From positions 310,001 through 374,000 of the forward strand of contig NZ_QLLY01000004.1 of the NCBI RefSeq assembly GCF_003259365.1: a stretch of 64,000 bases of DNA. The letters run 5' to 3'. The notes beneath the pieces were generated by a model. The model saw only the letters and a program-made list of their open reading frames with translations, was not told the origin of the DNA and did not search any database. The DNA comes from Streptomyces sp. PsTaAH-137 (lineage in GTDB: Bacteria > Actinomycetota > Actinomycetes > Streptomycetales > Streptomycetaceae). Positions 1-8,777 of this stretch are shown in pieces (the stretch's first letter is position 1; the number at the start of each line of letters is the position of its first letter). The position numbers and the translations under genes were made by a program.

Positions 1-643
1 TGCCGAACGCGGCCGCGAACGCGGCGTAGTACGCGCCCCATTCGGTGGTCGGGTCCAGGCCCGGCATCAGGATCCGCAGCCCGGCCAGCTCCGCCGGGGA
101 GACGTTCTGCGCACCGGCCAGCGGATGCGCGGACCCGACGGCGAGGATCACCGGCTCGTCGAGGACGCGGGCCGTGCGCACCGGCGCGGGCAGCCGCTCG
201 GCGGGCAGGCTGTGCGCCCAGAACGCGGCGTCCACGCCCCCGTCCCGGACCGCTTCGAGCGCGGCCCGCCCCGCCGCGCGCACCACGACGACGTCGAGGG
301 CGGCGTCCGGGTGGGCGTGGTGGAAGTCCTGGAGCAGTCCGGCCGTGCTCACGCGCGTACCGAGCACGTCCACGCGCAGCGGCCGGGCGCCGGGCCGCAC
401 CGCCGCCTCCGCGTCCGCGACGGCCGCGAGGACGGCACGCGCGTGCGGCAGGAACGCCTGCCCGTCGAGAGTGAGGCGCGCGCCTCGCGGGGTGCGCAGC
501 AGCAGCCGTACGCCGAGCTGCCGCTCCAGGACGGCGACGCGCTTGGAGGCGGCCTGCTGGGTGATGCCGAGGCCGGCGGCGGCGAGCTGGATCTGCCCCT
601 CGTCGGCGACGGCGACGAAGGTGCGTACGACTTCCGGATCCAC
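1..643 (-). CDS. LysR-family transcriptional regulator (C-terminus cut by window edge)
   Basis: The reverse strand encodes an N-terminal winged helix typical of LysR proteins, including the stretch LGITQQAASKRVAVLERQLG followed by VRLLLRTPRGARLT. The substrate-binding domain starts near residue 90 (RPLRVDVLGTR) and runs off the left edge at about residue 214, so roughly a third is missing. No ATG is available. I chose the GTG at 643 (protein begins VDPEVVRTFV); an in-frame TTG at 655 is the alternative. A perfect dyad at 651-667 overlaps the TTG, which favours the GTG and suggests autoregulation. The gene is divergent from the MFS exporter starting at 727, the usual layout for a LysR protein controlling its neighbour. 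The effector is unknown. Confidence 0.85.
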   Translation of the reverse strand, partial: MDPEVVRTFVAVADEGQIQLAAAGLGITQQAASKRVAVLERQLGVRLLLRTPRGARLTLDGQAFLPHARAVLAAVADAEAAVRPGARPLRVDVLGTRVSTAGLLQDFHHAHPDAALDVVVVRAAGRAALEAVRDGGVDAAFWAHSLPAERLPAPVRTARVLDEPVILAVGSAHPLAGAQNVSPAELAGLRILMPGLDPTTEWGAYYAAFAAAFG

Positions 644-650
644 CCCGCCA

Positions 651-667
651 TACAACCACGGGTTGTA
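651..667. promoter_or_regulatory. Perfect dyad between LysR gene and MFS gene, probable LysR operator
   Basis: TACAACC-ACG-GGTTGTA is a perfect 7-bp inverted repeat with a 3-bp centre in the divergent LysR/MFS intergenic region. A further GGTTGT half-site follows at about 681-686. LysR regulators commonly bind interrupted dyads at such positions. The assignment is inferred from symmetry and location. Confidence 0.55.
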
Positions 668-726
668 CGGGGGTGCCGTGTCGGTTGTTTGATCGCGGGC
701 CGGGGCAGCGGCTTGGATCGCAGGTC

Positions 727-1992
727 ATGGGCGAGGTGAGGGCGGTGCGGGCCGGGCGGCTCGGGCGCGATTTCGGATGGCTGTGGGCGGCGTTCGCCGT
801 CAGCTCGGCGGGCACGATGCTGGCCTTCGACGCGTTCGCGCTGATCGCCGTGACCGTGCTGCACAGCAGCCCCGCGCGGGTGTCGTTCCTCGCGGCGGCC
901 GGGGTCGCGGCGGGCGCGGTGTTCGCGGTGCCGCTGGGGCCGTGGGTGGAGTTCCGCCGCAAGCGGCCCGTGATGATCGGCGCCGATCTGCTGCGCTGCG
1001 CCGCCCTGCTCACGCTCCCCGTCGCGTACGCGCTGGACGCGCTGTCCTACGCGCAGCTGGTCCTCGTCTCCGTGGTCGTCGCCACGGCCGACATCGTCTT
1101 CCGCTCCGCGAGCGGCGCGCACCTGAAGGCGCTGGTCCCCCAGGACGGGCTCATGACCGCCAGCGCCCGCTTCGAGTCGACGACCTGGACCACGACGGCC
1201 CTCGGGCCCCCGCTCGGGGGCGCCGCGATCGGTCTCTTCGGCCCGGTGACGACGGTCGTCGGCGACGCGCTGAGCTATCTGCTGTCGGCGGTGGGGGTCC
1301 GCGCCGTCCGCGCGCCCGAACCCGAGCCGCCCGCCCGCACCGGCGACCGGCTCACCGCCGCCGACCTCGCCGAGGGCTGGCGCTACCTCTGGCGCACCCC
1401 GTACCTGCGCGCCCTGTTCCTGAACTCGACCCTCGTCAACGGCCTGATCATGGTCGGCGCCCCGCTGATGGCCGTCCTGATGCTCCGCGAACTCGGCTTC
1501 CCGCCATGGGAGTACGGCCTCGCCTACGGCATCCCGTGCATCGGCGGCCTCATCGGCTCACGCCTCTCCTCACGCCTGGTCCACCGTTACGGGGAACAGC
1601 GCGTCCTGCGCTGGAGCGGCACCGCCCGCGTGTGCTGGCCGGTGGGGCTGGCCCTGACCGGCACCGGTACGGGTGGGCTGCTCACGGTGATCGTGGTGGA
1701 GCTGGGCCTGATCACGTGCATCGGCGTCTACAACCCGGTCCTCGCCAAAGAGCGCCTCCGGCACACCGACACGGACCGGCTGGCCCGGGTCCTGACGGCC
1801 TGGACCGTCACCGGCCGCGCCGTGACGGCCACCCTGACCCTGACCTGGGGCGCGCTGGCGTCTTTCATCGGCACGCGCCCGGCGCTGGCGGTGGCCGGGG
1901 TCCTGCTCCTGGCGACCCCGGCCCTGCTCCCTACAGCTCCCCGCGACTCGCTGCCGCGACGAACGCCGAGAACGCCTTCGGCGGGACCGTGA
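727..1992 (+). CDS. MFS transporter, MFS_3/enterobactin-exporter-like
   Basis: This 421-residue protein has about 12 hydrophobic segments, starting with WLWAAFAVSSAGTMLAFDAF and a basic cytoplasmic loop EFRRKRPVMIG after the second helix, as in MFS efflux proteins related to the enterobactin exporter. It lies in the inner membrane and probably exports a small compound or drug. The ATG at 727 is chosen because the first membrane segment follows directly. An upstream start at 673 would add an unlikely basic leader across the operator region. It is divergent from the LysR gene. Its last 62 bp overlap the convergent DUF397 gene, and the tail there is arginine/proline-rich and probably not structured. 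The substrate cannot be read from sequence. Confidence 0.85.
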   Translation: MGEVRAVRAGRLGRDFGWLWAAFAVSSAGTMLAFDAFALIAVTVLHSSPARVSFLAAAGVAAGAVFAVPLGPWVEFRRKRPVMIGADLLRCAALLTLPVAYALDALSYAQLVLVSVVVATADIVFRSASGAHLKALVPQDGLMTASARFESTTWTTTALGPPLGGAAIGLFGPVTTVVGDALSYLLSAVGVRAVRAPEPEPPARTGDRLTAADLAEGWRYLWRTPYLRALFLNSTLVNGLIMVGAPLMAVLMLRELGFPPWEYGLAYGIPCIGGLIGSRLSSRLVHRYGEQRVLRWSGTARVCWPVGLALTGTGTGGLLTVIVVELGLITCIGVYNPVLAKERLRHTDTDRLARVLTAWTVTGRAVTATLTLTWGALASFIGTRPALAVAGVLLLATPALLPTAPRDSLPRRTPRTPSAGP

Positions 1993-2134
1993 AGGTGCCG
2001 CCGGCGGGGTTCTTCGAGTCGCGGAGGGCGATGTGGGCTCCGAGGTGCGCGCACTCGATGCACTGGCCGCCACTGTCACCGCTGTAGCTGGACTTACGCC
2101 ACGCCGCGTTCTCCAGCATCAGGTTCTCCGCCAT
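1931..2134 (-). CDS. DUF397 small protein of a whiJ-like module
   Basis: This 67-residue protein has the DUF397 hallmarks: an early WRKSSYSGDSGGQCIE segment and a later HIALRDSKNPAGG segment. DUF397 proteins are small partners encoded next to Scr1/WhiJ-type helix-turn-helix regulators in Streptomyces and are thought to antagonise them. Its start lies 41 bp inside the 3' end of the upstream regulator gene on the same strand, so translation is probably coupled. Its 3' end overlaps the convergent MFS gene. Confidence 0.88.
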   Translation of the reverse strand: MAENLMLENAAWRKSSYSGDSGGQCIECAHLGAHIALRDSKNPAGGTFTVPPKAFSAFVAAASRGEL

Positions 2135-2948
2135 ATTGCTCCTCCATCACGCGGCTGATCAGTGCCGCTGAATCCTCTACGGAGAGAGCGGCAGCCTGCA
2201 CGAGAGCGTAACGGAATGAACCCTCCTTGACCGTCCCAGGGTTGGCGGTCGCGTGACCTTGTGCGAAGTCCTCGGTGTACAGCACATCGGGGTCGCTCTC
2301 GAACCTCATGAGGGTGAACGAACCCGTGAGGCCTGCGTGTTGGCCGACCGAGAATGGCATGACCTGAATGCTCACGCCCCGCTGGTCTCGGAATCCCAAC
2401 AGGTGAGCCAGTTGGTTCCACATGACGTTTCGTCCACCGATCTCGCGGCGCAGTACCGCTTCGTCGAGCACCACCCATACCTGCGCCGGGGTGTCCCGGT
2501 TCAGGATCCGCTGGCGTTCCATACGGGCGGCGACCAGTTCATCGAGGTTCGGGGGATGGGGCCCTTGCATGACGGCCCGCGCGTACTCCTCGGTCTGAAG
2601 GAGCCCGTACACCACCTGAGCCTCGTACACGGAGATGTACTCGGCCTTAGCCTCCAAGCCCGCGATCTCGCGGAACCAGGACGGCAACTGCGTCCGCAGC
2701 ACCAGCCCGATCAGCCGCCCGAAGGCACCCCCGGACGGCAAAACAGAATCGAGGCGCTCCGCGAACTCCCTCGTCGGGACCTTGTGGGCCGTCTCCACCT
2801 GGCCGATCAGTGAAGCCGTACAGAAGAGCTTGGCGCCGAGCTGCGGCTGACTCAAGCCCGCCGCCTCCCTCCAGTACCGCAGCTCGGAGCCGAAGTGATC
2901 GAGCGGCGACGCGCTCGCGTCGAGTTGCCGGACGTGTGCTGCTGCCAT
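2094..2948 (-). CDS. Scr1/WhiJ-family helix-turn-helix regulator (XRE HTH + DUF5753)
   Basis: The 284-residue protein has an N-terminal XRE helix-turn-helix (about residues 15-70, with YWREAAGLSQPQLGAKL) and a C-terminal DUF5753 domain (about 95-270, with EAQVVYGLLQTEEYARAVM). Such proteins act with DUF397 partners in developmental and antibiotic control; whiJ is the studied example. The ATG at 2948 has a G-rich Shine-Dalgarno run upstream (TTGGGGGT). A longer reading to 3038 only adds a non-conserved leader. It overlaps the DUF397 gene and is divergent from an anti-sigma-type ATPase gene, the classic three-gene arrangement. Which promoter it controls is unknown. Confidence 0.9.
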   Translation of the reverse strand: MAAAHVRQLDASASPLDHFGSELRYWREAAGLSQPQLGAKLFCTASLIGQVETAHKVPTREFAERLDSVLPSGGAFGRLIGLVLRTQLPSWFREIAGLEAKAEYISVYEAQVVYGLLQTEEYARAVMQGPHPPNLDELVAARMERQRILNRDTPAQVWVVLDEAVLRREIGGRNVMWNQLAHLLGFRDQRGVSIQVMPFSVGQHAGLTGSFTLMRFESDPDVLYTEDFAQGHATANPGTVKEGSFRYALVQAAALSVEDSAALISRVMEEQYGGEPDAGERGVA

Positions 2949-3152
2949 GGCTGAACCCCCAACAGGTGTCACGGTTCGCTTCCCCGCCGTGACCGACCGT
3001 AGCCACCGAACGGGCGCCTCAACCCCCAACCGCGACAACCGTTGGCATCACACCCTCACGATCACTCCCGTTCGCATGCGCCCCCTGCCGCCCGGCAGCC
3101 CCCCGCGCCACGCTCGAAGGGCTCAATTCGGCCCGCGCTCACGGGAGTCACC

Positions 3153-3569
3153 GTGCACCAGCAACACCGTATGCACCTCACCATCGGCGACCACTCACCC
3201 CGGCACATCCGGAGGATCGTCCGCGCCTACCTGCACCGGTGGGCGATGACAGAACTGACGGACGCGGCGGAGCTGGCGGTGACGGAGCTCCTGGCGAACG
3301 TGGTCCGGCACGTGCCGGGGCGGTCCTGCGGGGTGCTGATCCTGCGCGTCACGAACGGCGTCCGGGTGGAGGTGACGGACACGGACCCACGCCTGCCGGA
3401 GGTCCAGGAGCCGGACCGGCTGGCCGAGCACGGGCGGGGCCTGATGCTCGTAGAGGCGCTGACGGACCGCTGGGGCGTGGCGCCGAATCCGCCGGGCAAG
3501 ACGGTCTGGTTCGAGTGCGACGCCCAGCCGGGTGACGGTACGTCAGTACGGCGAGGCGTACACCAATAG
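3153..3569 (+). CDS. RsbW-like ATP-binding protein (HATPase_c family)
   Basis: The 138-residue protein is a stand-alone GHKL ATPase fold like the anti-sigma factor kinase RsbW. It has an N-box (LAVTELLANVVRHV), a G1-like DTDPRLP and a G2 box EHGRGLMLVEALTDRWG. The GTG at 3153 is preceded by GGGAG with good spacing. The upstream in-frame start at 3042 gives a low-complexity leader and lacks a ribosome site. It is transcribed away from the Scr1 regulator and completes the whiJ-like module (regulator, DUF397, ATPase). Similar proteins phosphorylate anti-anti-sigma factors, but no sigma factor or antagonist is encoded next to it, so its target is unknown. Confidence 0.85.
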   Translation: MHQQHRMHLTIGDHSPRHIRRIVRAYLHRWAMTELTDAAELAVTELLANVVRHVPGRSCGVLILRVTNGVRVEVTDTDPRLPEVQEPDRLAEHGRGLMLVEALTDRWGVAPNPPGKTVWFECDAQPGDGTSVRRGVHQ

Positions 3570-3669
3570 TCTTATTTGTCTCCTTTACGGTTTTCGGCAT
3601 AGCTCTGATGGTGTGTCAGCGGGAGCGCCACGGATCGTCCTTCGGCCGGGCCCAGAGAGAGACAGGTAG

Positions 3670-6600
3670 ATGCGCAGGTTGCACTGGAGACGACCACGGG
3701 CGCGCACCGTGCTCGCGTTGCTGGTCACGCAGGTCGCGCTGATGACGGGTCCGGCCATGGCGGGGGCCGATCCGGTTCCGTCGAAGACCTCTGCCAGTCC
3801 TTCGGCCTCGGCCAGTCCTTCCGCTTCGGCGAGCCCTTCGGCCTCGGCGTCGGCGTCACCCACGCCGTCGAAGCCGCACAAGGACAAGCCCAAGGAGAAG
3901 CCCAAGGCCAAGGCGTCCGGCAAGCGGGCCGCCGACACCGCTCAGATGACCGTGAGCAAGCAGGCGGTGGACGTTCCGGACCCGCTGGTGCCCGGCTCGG
4001 AGTACACCTACCGCATCACCGTGTCGTGCTCGTCGCTGACGGAGGCGTGCGTGAGCGCGTCGATGGAGGACGTGCTGCCCGCGGGCCTGGAGCTGGTCTC
4101 GGTGCCGTCGGACGGCTCGAACTACACCATCGACTACGACGAGGACACCCGGAAGCTCACCGCGACCTTCACCGAGTCCCTGCCGTCGCCGCCCAACCCG
4201 GCGGGCTCGACCGGGCTCGCGGCGGGCGGCTCGCAGGACATCCTCATCACCGTCCGGGTCCCGGAGAACACCGACCTCAACGACGGTGACGCGATCACCA
4301 ACACGGCGACGGCGGACGCCGACAACGCCGCCGAGGTGACGGACTCCGACACCCAGACCGTCCACGTCCCGCGCCGGCCGATGGTGACCGGCACCAAGAC
4401 CTGGAGCCCGTCGTCGACGGTGGCCGAGAGCGGCGGCGCTTCGAAGATCACGCTGGGCGCGGCGAACACCTCGTCGACCTCCACGGACGTCAACGCGATC
4501 ATGATCACCGAGACCGACCCCGATCTCTTCGACAACTTCGACGTCACCCAGGTCGGACCGGTCACGCGGATGCCGAACGGCGCCGACCAGGTGCAGGTGT
4601 CGGTGTGCACGAAGCCCGGCGGCGGCTGCTCCCCCGACGAACTGATCGCCGGGCCGGTGGGCCCGGGTCCGGACATCGAGCTGCCCGCGGGCGTGGACCC
4701 GGCCGACATCACCGGCATCGTCTACACGTTCTCCAACTCCGCGGGCACCCCGCTGCCCGCGGACCCCGAGGGCGCCAAGGTCGAGATGGACGTGAAGCTG
4801 CGCGACGAGAACCGGTCCACCGGGGAGGCGATCGACCCCGACACCCGGCAGACCGTGGAGAACTGCGCGAGCCCGTCCATCGACTTCCGGCTCCGCCGTG
4901 ACCTGGACGGCGAGGACGTGTGCGCGAAGCACGACATCCTGCCCAACGTCGCCTCGATCGACATGAGCAAGAAGATCTTCTCCGACACCGACGACGACTG
5001 GCAGGCCGACGGCACCGCCGTGATCGGCACGAAGCCCGGCATCACGGCGACGATCGACTCGAAGAACACCTCGCCGTTCCCGGTCAGCGAGATGACCATC
5101 ACCGAGCCGTCCACCTCGGCGGCGAACGAGTTCGACAAGACGGACATGACGCAGGCCAGGCTCCGCTTCCCGGAGGGCGCCACCGAGGCCACCCTGACCG
5201 TCACCTGCCGCGACGGCTCGACCCCGCCCGCCCAGAACTTCACCAACCCGCCCGCCACCCAGACCGCCGACCTCGGCTGCCCCGACGGCGGCCCGGCCGC
5301 GTCGATCAGCGTGACCTACCGCGGCACCGACGCGAACGGCAAGGGCACCATCGCGCAGAACGCGACCGCGGGCCTGGACGTGCACGGCACCCTCAACGAC
5401 CTGGCGGACGAGGGCGACGCCGAGGACGGCGTCAAGGACTGCGCCGACGGCTCGGCCGCCAACCCGTCCAACGGATCGGGCAGCGCCGCGGGGAACGTCT
5501 GCACCAACCTGAACGTCGAAGTGCCCCGCAAGGACGGCAACGGCACCAAGGACACCTCCCAGACCTCGGTCCCGCCGGGCCAGCCGGTCCACTTCACCAT
5601 CGGGCTGACCAACCGCGGCAACGTGCCGCTCGACGGACCGGTCATCGTCAGCGACCCCGCCGACCCGACGGCGAGCCCCAACCCGTTCGACTCGGTGCGC
5701 ATCACCGACGTCACCCCGTCCGTCGTCCCCGTCGGCCTCGTCTACGACCTGGAGGTCTACGACCCCGACGCCGGGGCCTGGGTCGCCTACGACGCCGATG
5801 ACACGGCGCTGCTGGAACGCGCCAAGGGCGTACGGATCGTCGTGCCCGGCGGGCTGCCCGTGGGCGCCTCGGTGCACGCCGACGTCACCGTGCAGCTGCG
5901 CGACGGCGTGCCCAACGGCACCGTCATCAGCAACTGCGCCGCCGCGACCAGCGACGGCGCGTCGCTCGGCGACGACTTCTGCTCGCAGACCTCCCAGGTC
6001 GGCGACGCCAGCTCGGAAGCCTCGCTGAACAAGTCGCTGAGCCCGTCCAGCGTGACCCGCCCCTACCCGGGCGCCCCGGCCGTCACCGTCGCCGGCACCC
6101 TGACCGTCGTCAACAAGGGCAACGTCAACCTGCACCAGCTGACCGCGACCGACTTCGACACCGACTTCTTCGACGCCGTCGACTTCGTCTCCCTGGACGG
6201 CGTCTCCTTCCCCAAGGGCGCCGACCAGGTCAAGGTCGACGTGTGCACCGCCCGCTGCGGCACCTCGAACCCCGAGATCACCGAGGGCACCTGGTCCACC
6301 AGCACCACCCCCGGCCTGCCGTCCGGTGTCTCCGCCTCCGACGTCCTCGGCATCCGCGTCAGCTTCCGCTCCGAGGACGGCGACAAGATCGTGCCGGTGG
6401 AGGGCACGCCCACGTTCGACGGCGCCTGCAAGACCGCCTCGGTCTGCTTCTCCGTCAAGCCCCGCCAGACGCTGCGCTCGGACCCTTCCAAGGACATCCC
6501 GGCCCACCTGGAGGACACGGTCACCGGCAGCGGCTCCAGCGACAACCACGGCACCTTCACCATCCCGCCCGCCGACGCCGACCTGAACATCACCGACGGC

Positions 6601-8640
6601 ACCCCGCAGCTGTACGTGGCGAAGCAGAAGGACGCCGTCGTCCAGCCCGGTGTCTCCCAGCCCTTCACGCTGACCGTGAAGAACACCGGCAACGCGCCCA
6701 TCGACCCGCTGCGGATCTCCGACCCGATCCCGGCCGACCTGATCGTCGACGAGGACTTCGCCGGGAACAGCGGCTACTACTCGATCACCGTCACCACCCC
6801 CGACGGCACGGCGAAGCCCGCCAAGGTCGACTTCACCGCCGACCGCAACGACGCCGGGAAGATCACCGGCCTGCACTGGGACTTCCCCGACTGGGTGATG
6901 TACCCGGGCGCCACCGTCACCATCACCTTCCACGTGAAGCTGCGCGGCGGCGTCGAGGCCGGCACGAAGATCCCCAACACGTTCGGCGCGGGCTCGCCCG
7001 GCAAGGACGTACCGTGCGACAGCACCTCCGTGCGGCTCGGCGAGGTCGACGACGACCCGGCCTACGGCGACGGCCACTACTGCACCTCCACCGCCACCCT
7101 GACCACCGAGGCGGGCACCGCCTTCGACGCCGACAAGTGGATCACCGGCAACCCCGACCTGGGCTTCTACAACTCGCTGACCGGCGATTACATCCCGATC
7201 GGCGACAGCCGCTGCCCGAACCGGACGGTGGGCGGCGACACCTACACCCGCTACCCCTGCACCGCCCTGGTCCTGCCGGGCCAGAACTACCGGCAGCTCA
7301 TCACCGTCGACAACATCGGCACCAACCCGGCGACCGACTTCGACCTGCTCGACGTCCTGCCGTTCGTCGGTGACACCGGTGTCCTGCTCGGCGGCTCCGA
7401 CCGCGGCACCGAGTGGGAGCCGCGCCCGCGCCTGGCCGGACCCGTCACCCTGAACGGTCCGGGCACCCTCGGCGCCGAGTACACCACCACGCCGCAGCCC
7501 TGCCGCGACGAGGTGCCCACCCCGGCCCGCGACTGCGCCGACGCCACCTGGACCGGCGACTGGTCCGCGGACGACAGCGCCTTCTTCACGCACATCGACT
7601 TCGACGGCGGCCTCGCCCCCGGCGACGGCTTCACCCTCAGCTTCCCGATGTCGTCGCCCGCCGACCTGAAGGACCCGGGCTCCCGCGACGACCTCTCCCT
7701 GGCCTGGAACTCCTTCGCCGAGAAGGAGACCGTCCAGGTCGGCGGCAACACCGTCGTCCTGCCCGTCACCGAGCCGCCCAAGTCCGGCATCGGCATGGTC
7801 TACGGCACCCTCCGCGTCGACAAGACCGTCACCCACGCGCCGAACGGCGCCACCACCGGCCCGTACGACATCGCGTACGACTGCGTGGTCACCCCCGACA
7901 CCGGCAAGCCCGTCCACGTACGCAAGGGCACCGGACAGATCACCCCCGGCAAGCCGTTCACGGTGACCGACGTCCCGGCCGGCGCGGTGTGCCGGGTCTG
8001 GGAGACCGACACCGACGGCGCGACCAGCGACCACGACGGCGAGGCGAACGCCGCCTCCGTCACCATCAAGCCCGAGACGACCGCCGACGCCCCCAGCGTC
8101 GTCGACGTCACCAACGACTACCCGCAGCGCTCCCTGGACATCGTCAAGAAGGTCGACGACCCCTCCGGCGCCGACCACGGCCCCTTCACCGTCGACGTGG
8201 ACTGCGTGTGGCGCGGTGAGGAACTCGACGGGTTCCCGAAGCAGTTGACCTTCGACGGGGCCGGACGGCAGACCATCGACGGGCTGCCCGTCGGCGCCGA
8301 GTGCACGGTCACCGAGTCCGGCACCGACAACGCCGACGAGGTCACCGTCGCCGCCGATCCCGCCGCGTCGGACGACGACGGCGACACCAGCAGCGCGACC
8401 GTCGTGCTGCGGCCCACCGGGCCCGCCCAGGCGACCGTCACCAACACCTACGACAACCCCCCGACGCCGAGCGGCAGCCCCACGCCCAGCCCGTCGCCGA
8501 GCCACGGCGGCGGCGGCCACGGGCAACTGCCCGACACCGGCTGGTCCTTCGGCCCGGCGCTCGCCGTCACCGCGGCCCTGCTCCTCGCGGGTCTCGCCCT
8601 GACCGGGTTCACGATGCGCCGCCGCTCCCGCCGGCACTGA
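3670..8640 (+). CDS. Giant cell-wall-anchored DUF11 surface protein with LPDTG sortase signal
   Basis: The 1656-residue protein starts with an arginine-rich signal peptide (about 1-33). A Ser/Ala/Pro then Lys/Pro-rich spacer follows to about 75. After it come about seven Ig-like DUF11-type repeats, beginning near residues 90, 238, 431, 631, 784, 981 and 1152, with recurring phrases such as NKGNVNLH, NRGNVPLD and NTGNAPID. Two SpaA/DUF5979-like domains start near 1381 (LRVDKTVTHAPNG) and 1489 (LDIVKKVDDPSG). A Pro/Ser linker leads to LPDTG at 1620-1624, then a membrane helix and the basic tail RRRSRRH. Sortase should attach it to peptidoglycan. Start supported by GAGAGAGACAGG upstream. Adhesin or aerial-surface structural roles are possible but unproved. 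No sortase gene is nearby. Confidence 0.9.
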   Translation: MRRLHWRRPRARTVLALLVTQVALMTGPAMAGADPVPSKTSASPSASASPSASASPSASASASPTPSKPHKDKPKEKPKAKASGKRAADTAQMTVSKQAVDVPDPLVPGSEYTYRITVSCSSLTEACVSASMEDVLPAGLELVSVPSDGSNYTIDYDEDTRKLTATFTESLPSPPNPAGSTGLAAGGSQDILITVRVPENTDLNDGDAITNTATADADNAAEVTDSDTQTVHVPRRPMVTGTKTWSPSSTVAESGGASKITLGAANTSSTSTDVNAIMITETDPDLFDNFDVTQVGPVTRMPNGADQVQVSVCTKPGGGCSPDELIAGPVGPGPDIELPAGVDPADITGIVYTFSNSAGTPLPADPEGAKVEMDVKLRDENRSTGEAIDPDTRQTVENCASPSIDFRLRRDLDGEDVCAKHDILPNVASIDMSKKIFSDTDDDWQADGTAVIGTKPGITATIDSKNTSPFPVSEMTITEPSTSAANEFDKTDMTQARLRFPEGATEATLTVTCRDGSTPPAQNFTNPPATQTADLGCPDGGPAASISVTYRGTDANGKGTIAQNATAGLDVHGTLNDLADEGDAEDGVKDCADGSAANPSNGSGSAAGNVCTNLNVEVPRKDGNGTKDTSQTSVPPGQPVHFTIGLTNRGNVPLDGPVIVSDPADPTASPNPFDSVRITDVTPSVVPVGLVYDLEVYDPDAGAWVAYDADDTALLERAKGVRIVVPGGLPVGASVHADVTVQLRDGVPNGTVISNCAAATSDGASLGDDFCSQTSQVGDASSEASLNKSLSPSSVTRPYPGAPAVTVAGTLTVVNKGNVNLHQLTATDFDTDFFDAVDFVSLDGVSFPKGADQVKVDVCTARCGTSNPEITEGTWSTSTTPGLPSGVSASDVLGIRVSFRSEDGDKIVPVEGTPTFDGACKTASVCFSVKPRQTLRSDPSKDIPAHLEDTVTGSGSSDNHGTFTIPPADADLNITDGTPQLYVAKQKDAVVQPGVSQPFTLTVKNTGNAPIDPLRISDPIPADLIVDEDFAGNSGYYSITVTTPDGTAKPAKVDFTADRNDAGKITGLHWDFPDWVMYPGATVTITFHVKLRGGVEAGTKIPNTFGAGSPGKDVPCDSTSVRLGEVDDDPAYGDGHYCTSTATLTTEAGTAFDADKWITGNPDLGFYNSLTGDYIPIGDSRCPNRTVGGDTYTRYPCTALVLPGQNYRQLITVDNIGTNPATDFDLLDVLPFVGDTGVLLGGSDRGTEWEPRPRLAGPVTLNGPGTLGAEYTTTPQPCRDEVPTPARDCADATWTGDWSADDSAFFTHIDFDGGLAPGDGFTLSFPMSSPADLKDPGSRDDLSLAWNSFAEKETVQVGGNTVVLPVTEPPKSGIGMVYGTLRVDKTVTHAPNGATTGPYDIAYDCVVTPDTGKPVHVRKGTGQITPGKPFTVTDVPAGAVCRVWETDTDGATSDHDGEANAASVTIKPETTADAPSVVDVTNDYPQRSLDIVKKVDDPSGADHGPFTVDVDCVWRGEELDGFPKQLTFDGAGRQTIDGLPVGAECTVTESGTDNADEVTVAADPAASDDDGDTSSATVVLRPTGPAQATVTNTYDNPPTPSGSPTPSPSPSHGGGGHGQLPDTGWSFGPALAVTAALLLAGLALTGFTMRRRSRRH

Positions 8641-8660
8641 CCCCGCGACCGCACCACGCC

Positions 8661-8688
8661 GAGGCGCGCTCCACCCGGAGCGCGCCTC
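8661..8688. terminator. Hairpin terminator after the surface-protein gene
   Basis: A perfect 12-bp stem (GAGGCGCGCTCC / GGAGCGCGCCTC) with an ACCC loop lies 20 bp past the stop at 8640. It has no long T-tract, as is usual in Streptomyces. Confidence 0.75.
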
Positions 8689-8777
8689 TCCGCGTTCCCG
8701 GGCGGCACCCGGCGGGCCCGCCACTCGATCGGTCGCCAGCGGATGCCCCGCCCCGCCGTGCTCGGCAGAGTGGCCGC

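Noticed and set aside
3856..8724. 1622-codon open frame on the reverse strand
   Set aside because: It is the antisense of the DUF11 surface-protein gene; its translation is Gly/Val/Arg/Asp low complexity with no domain.
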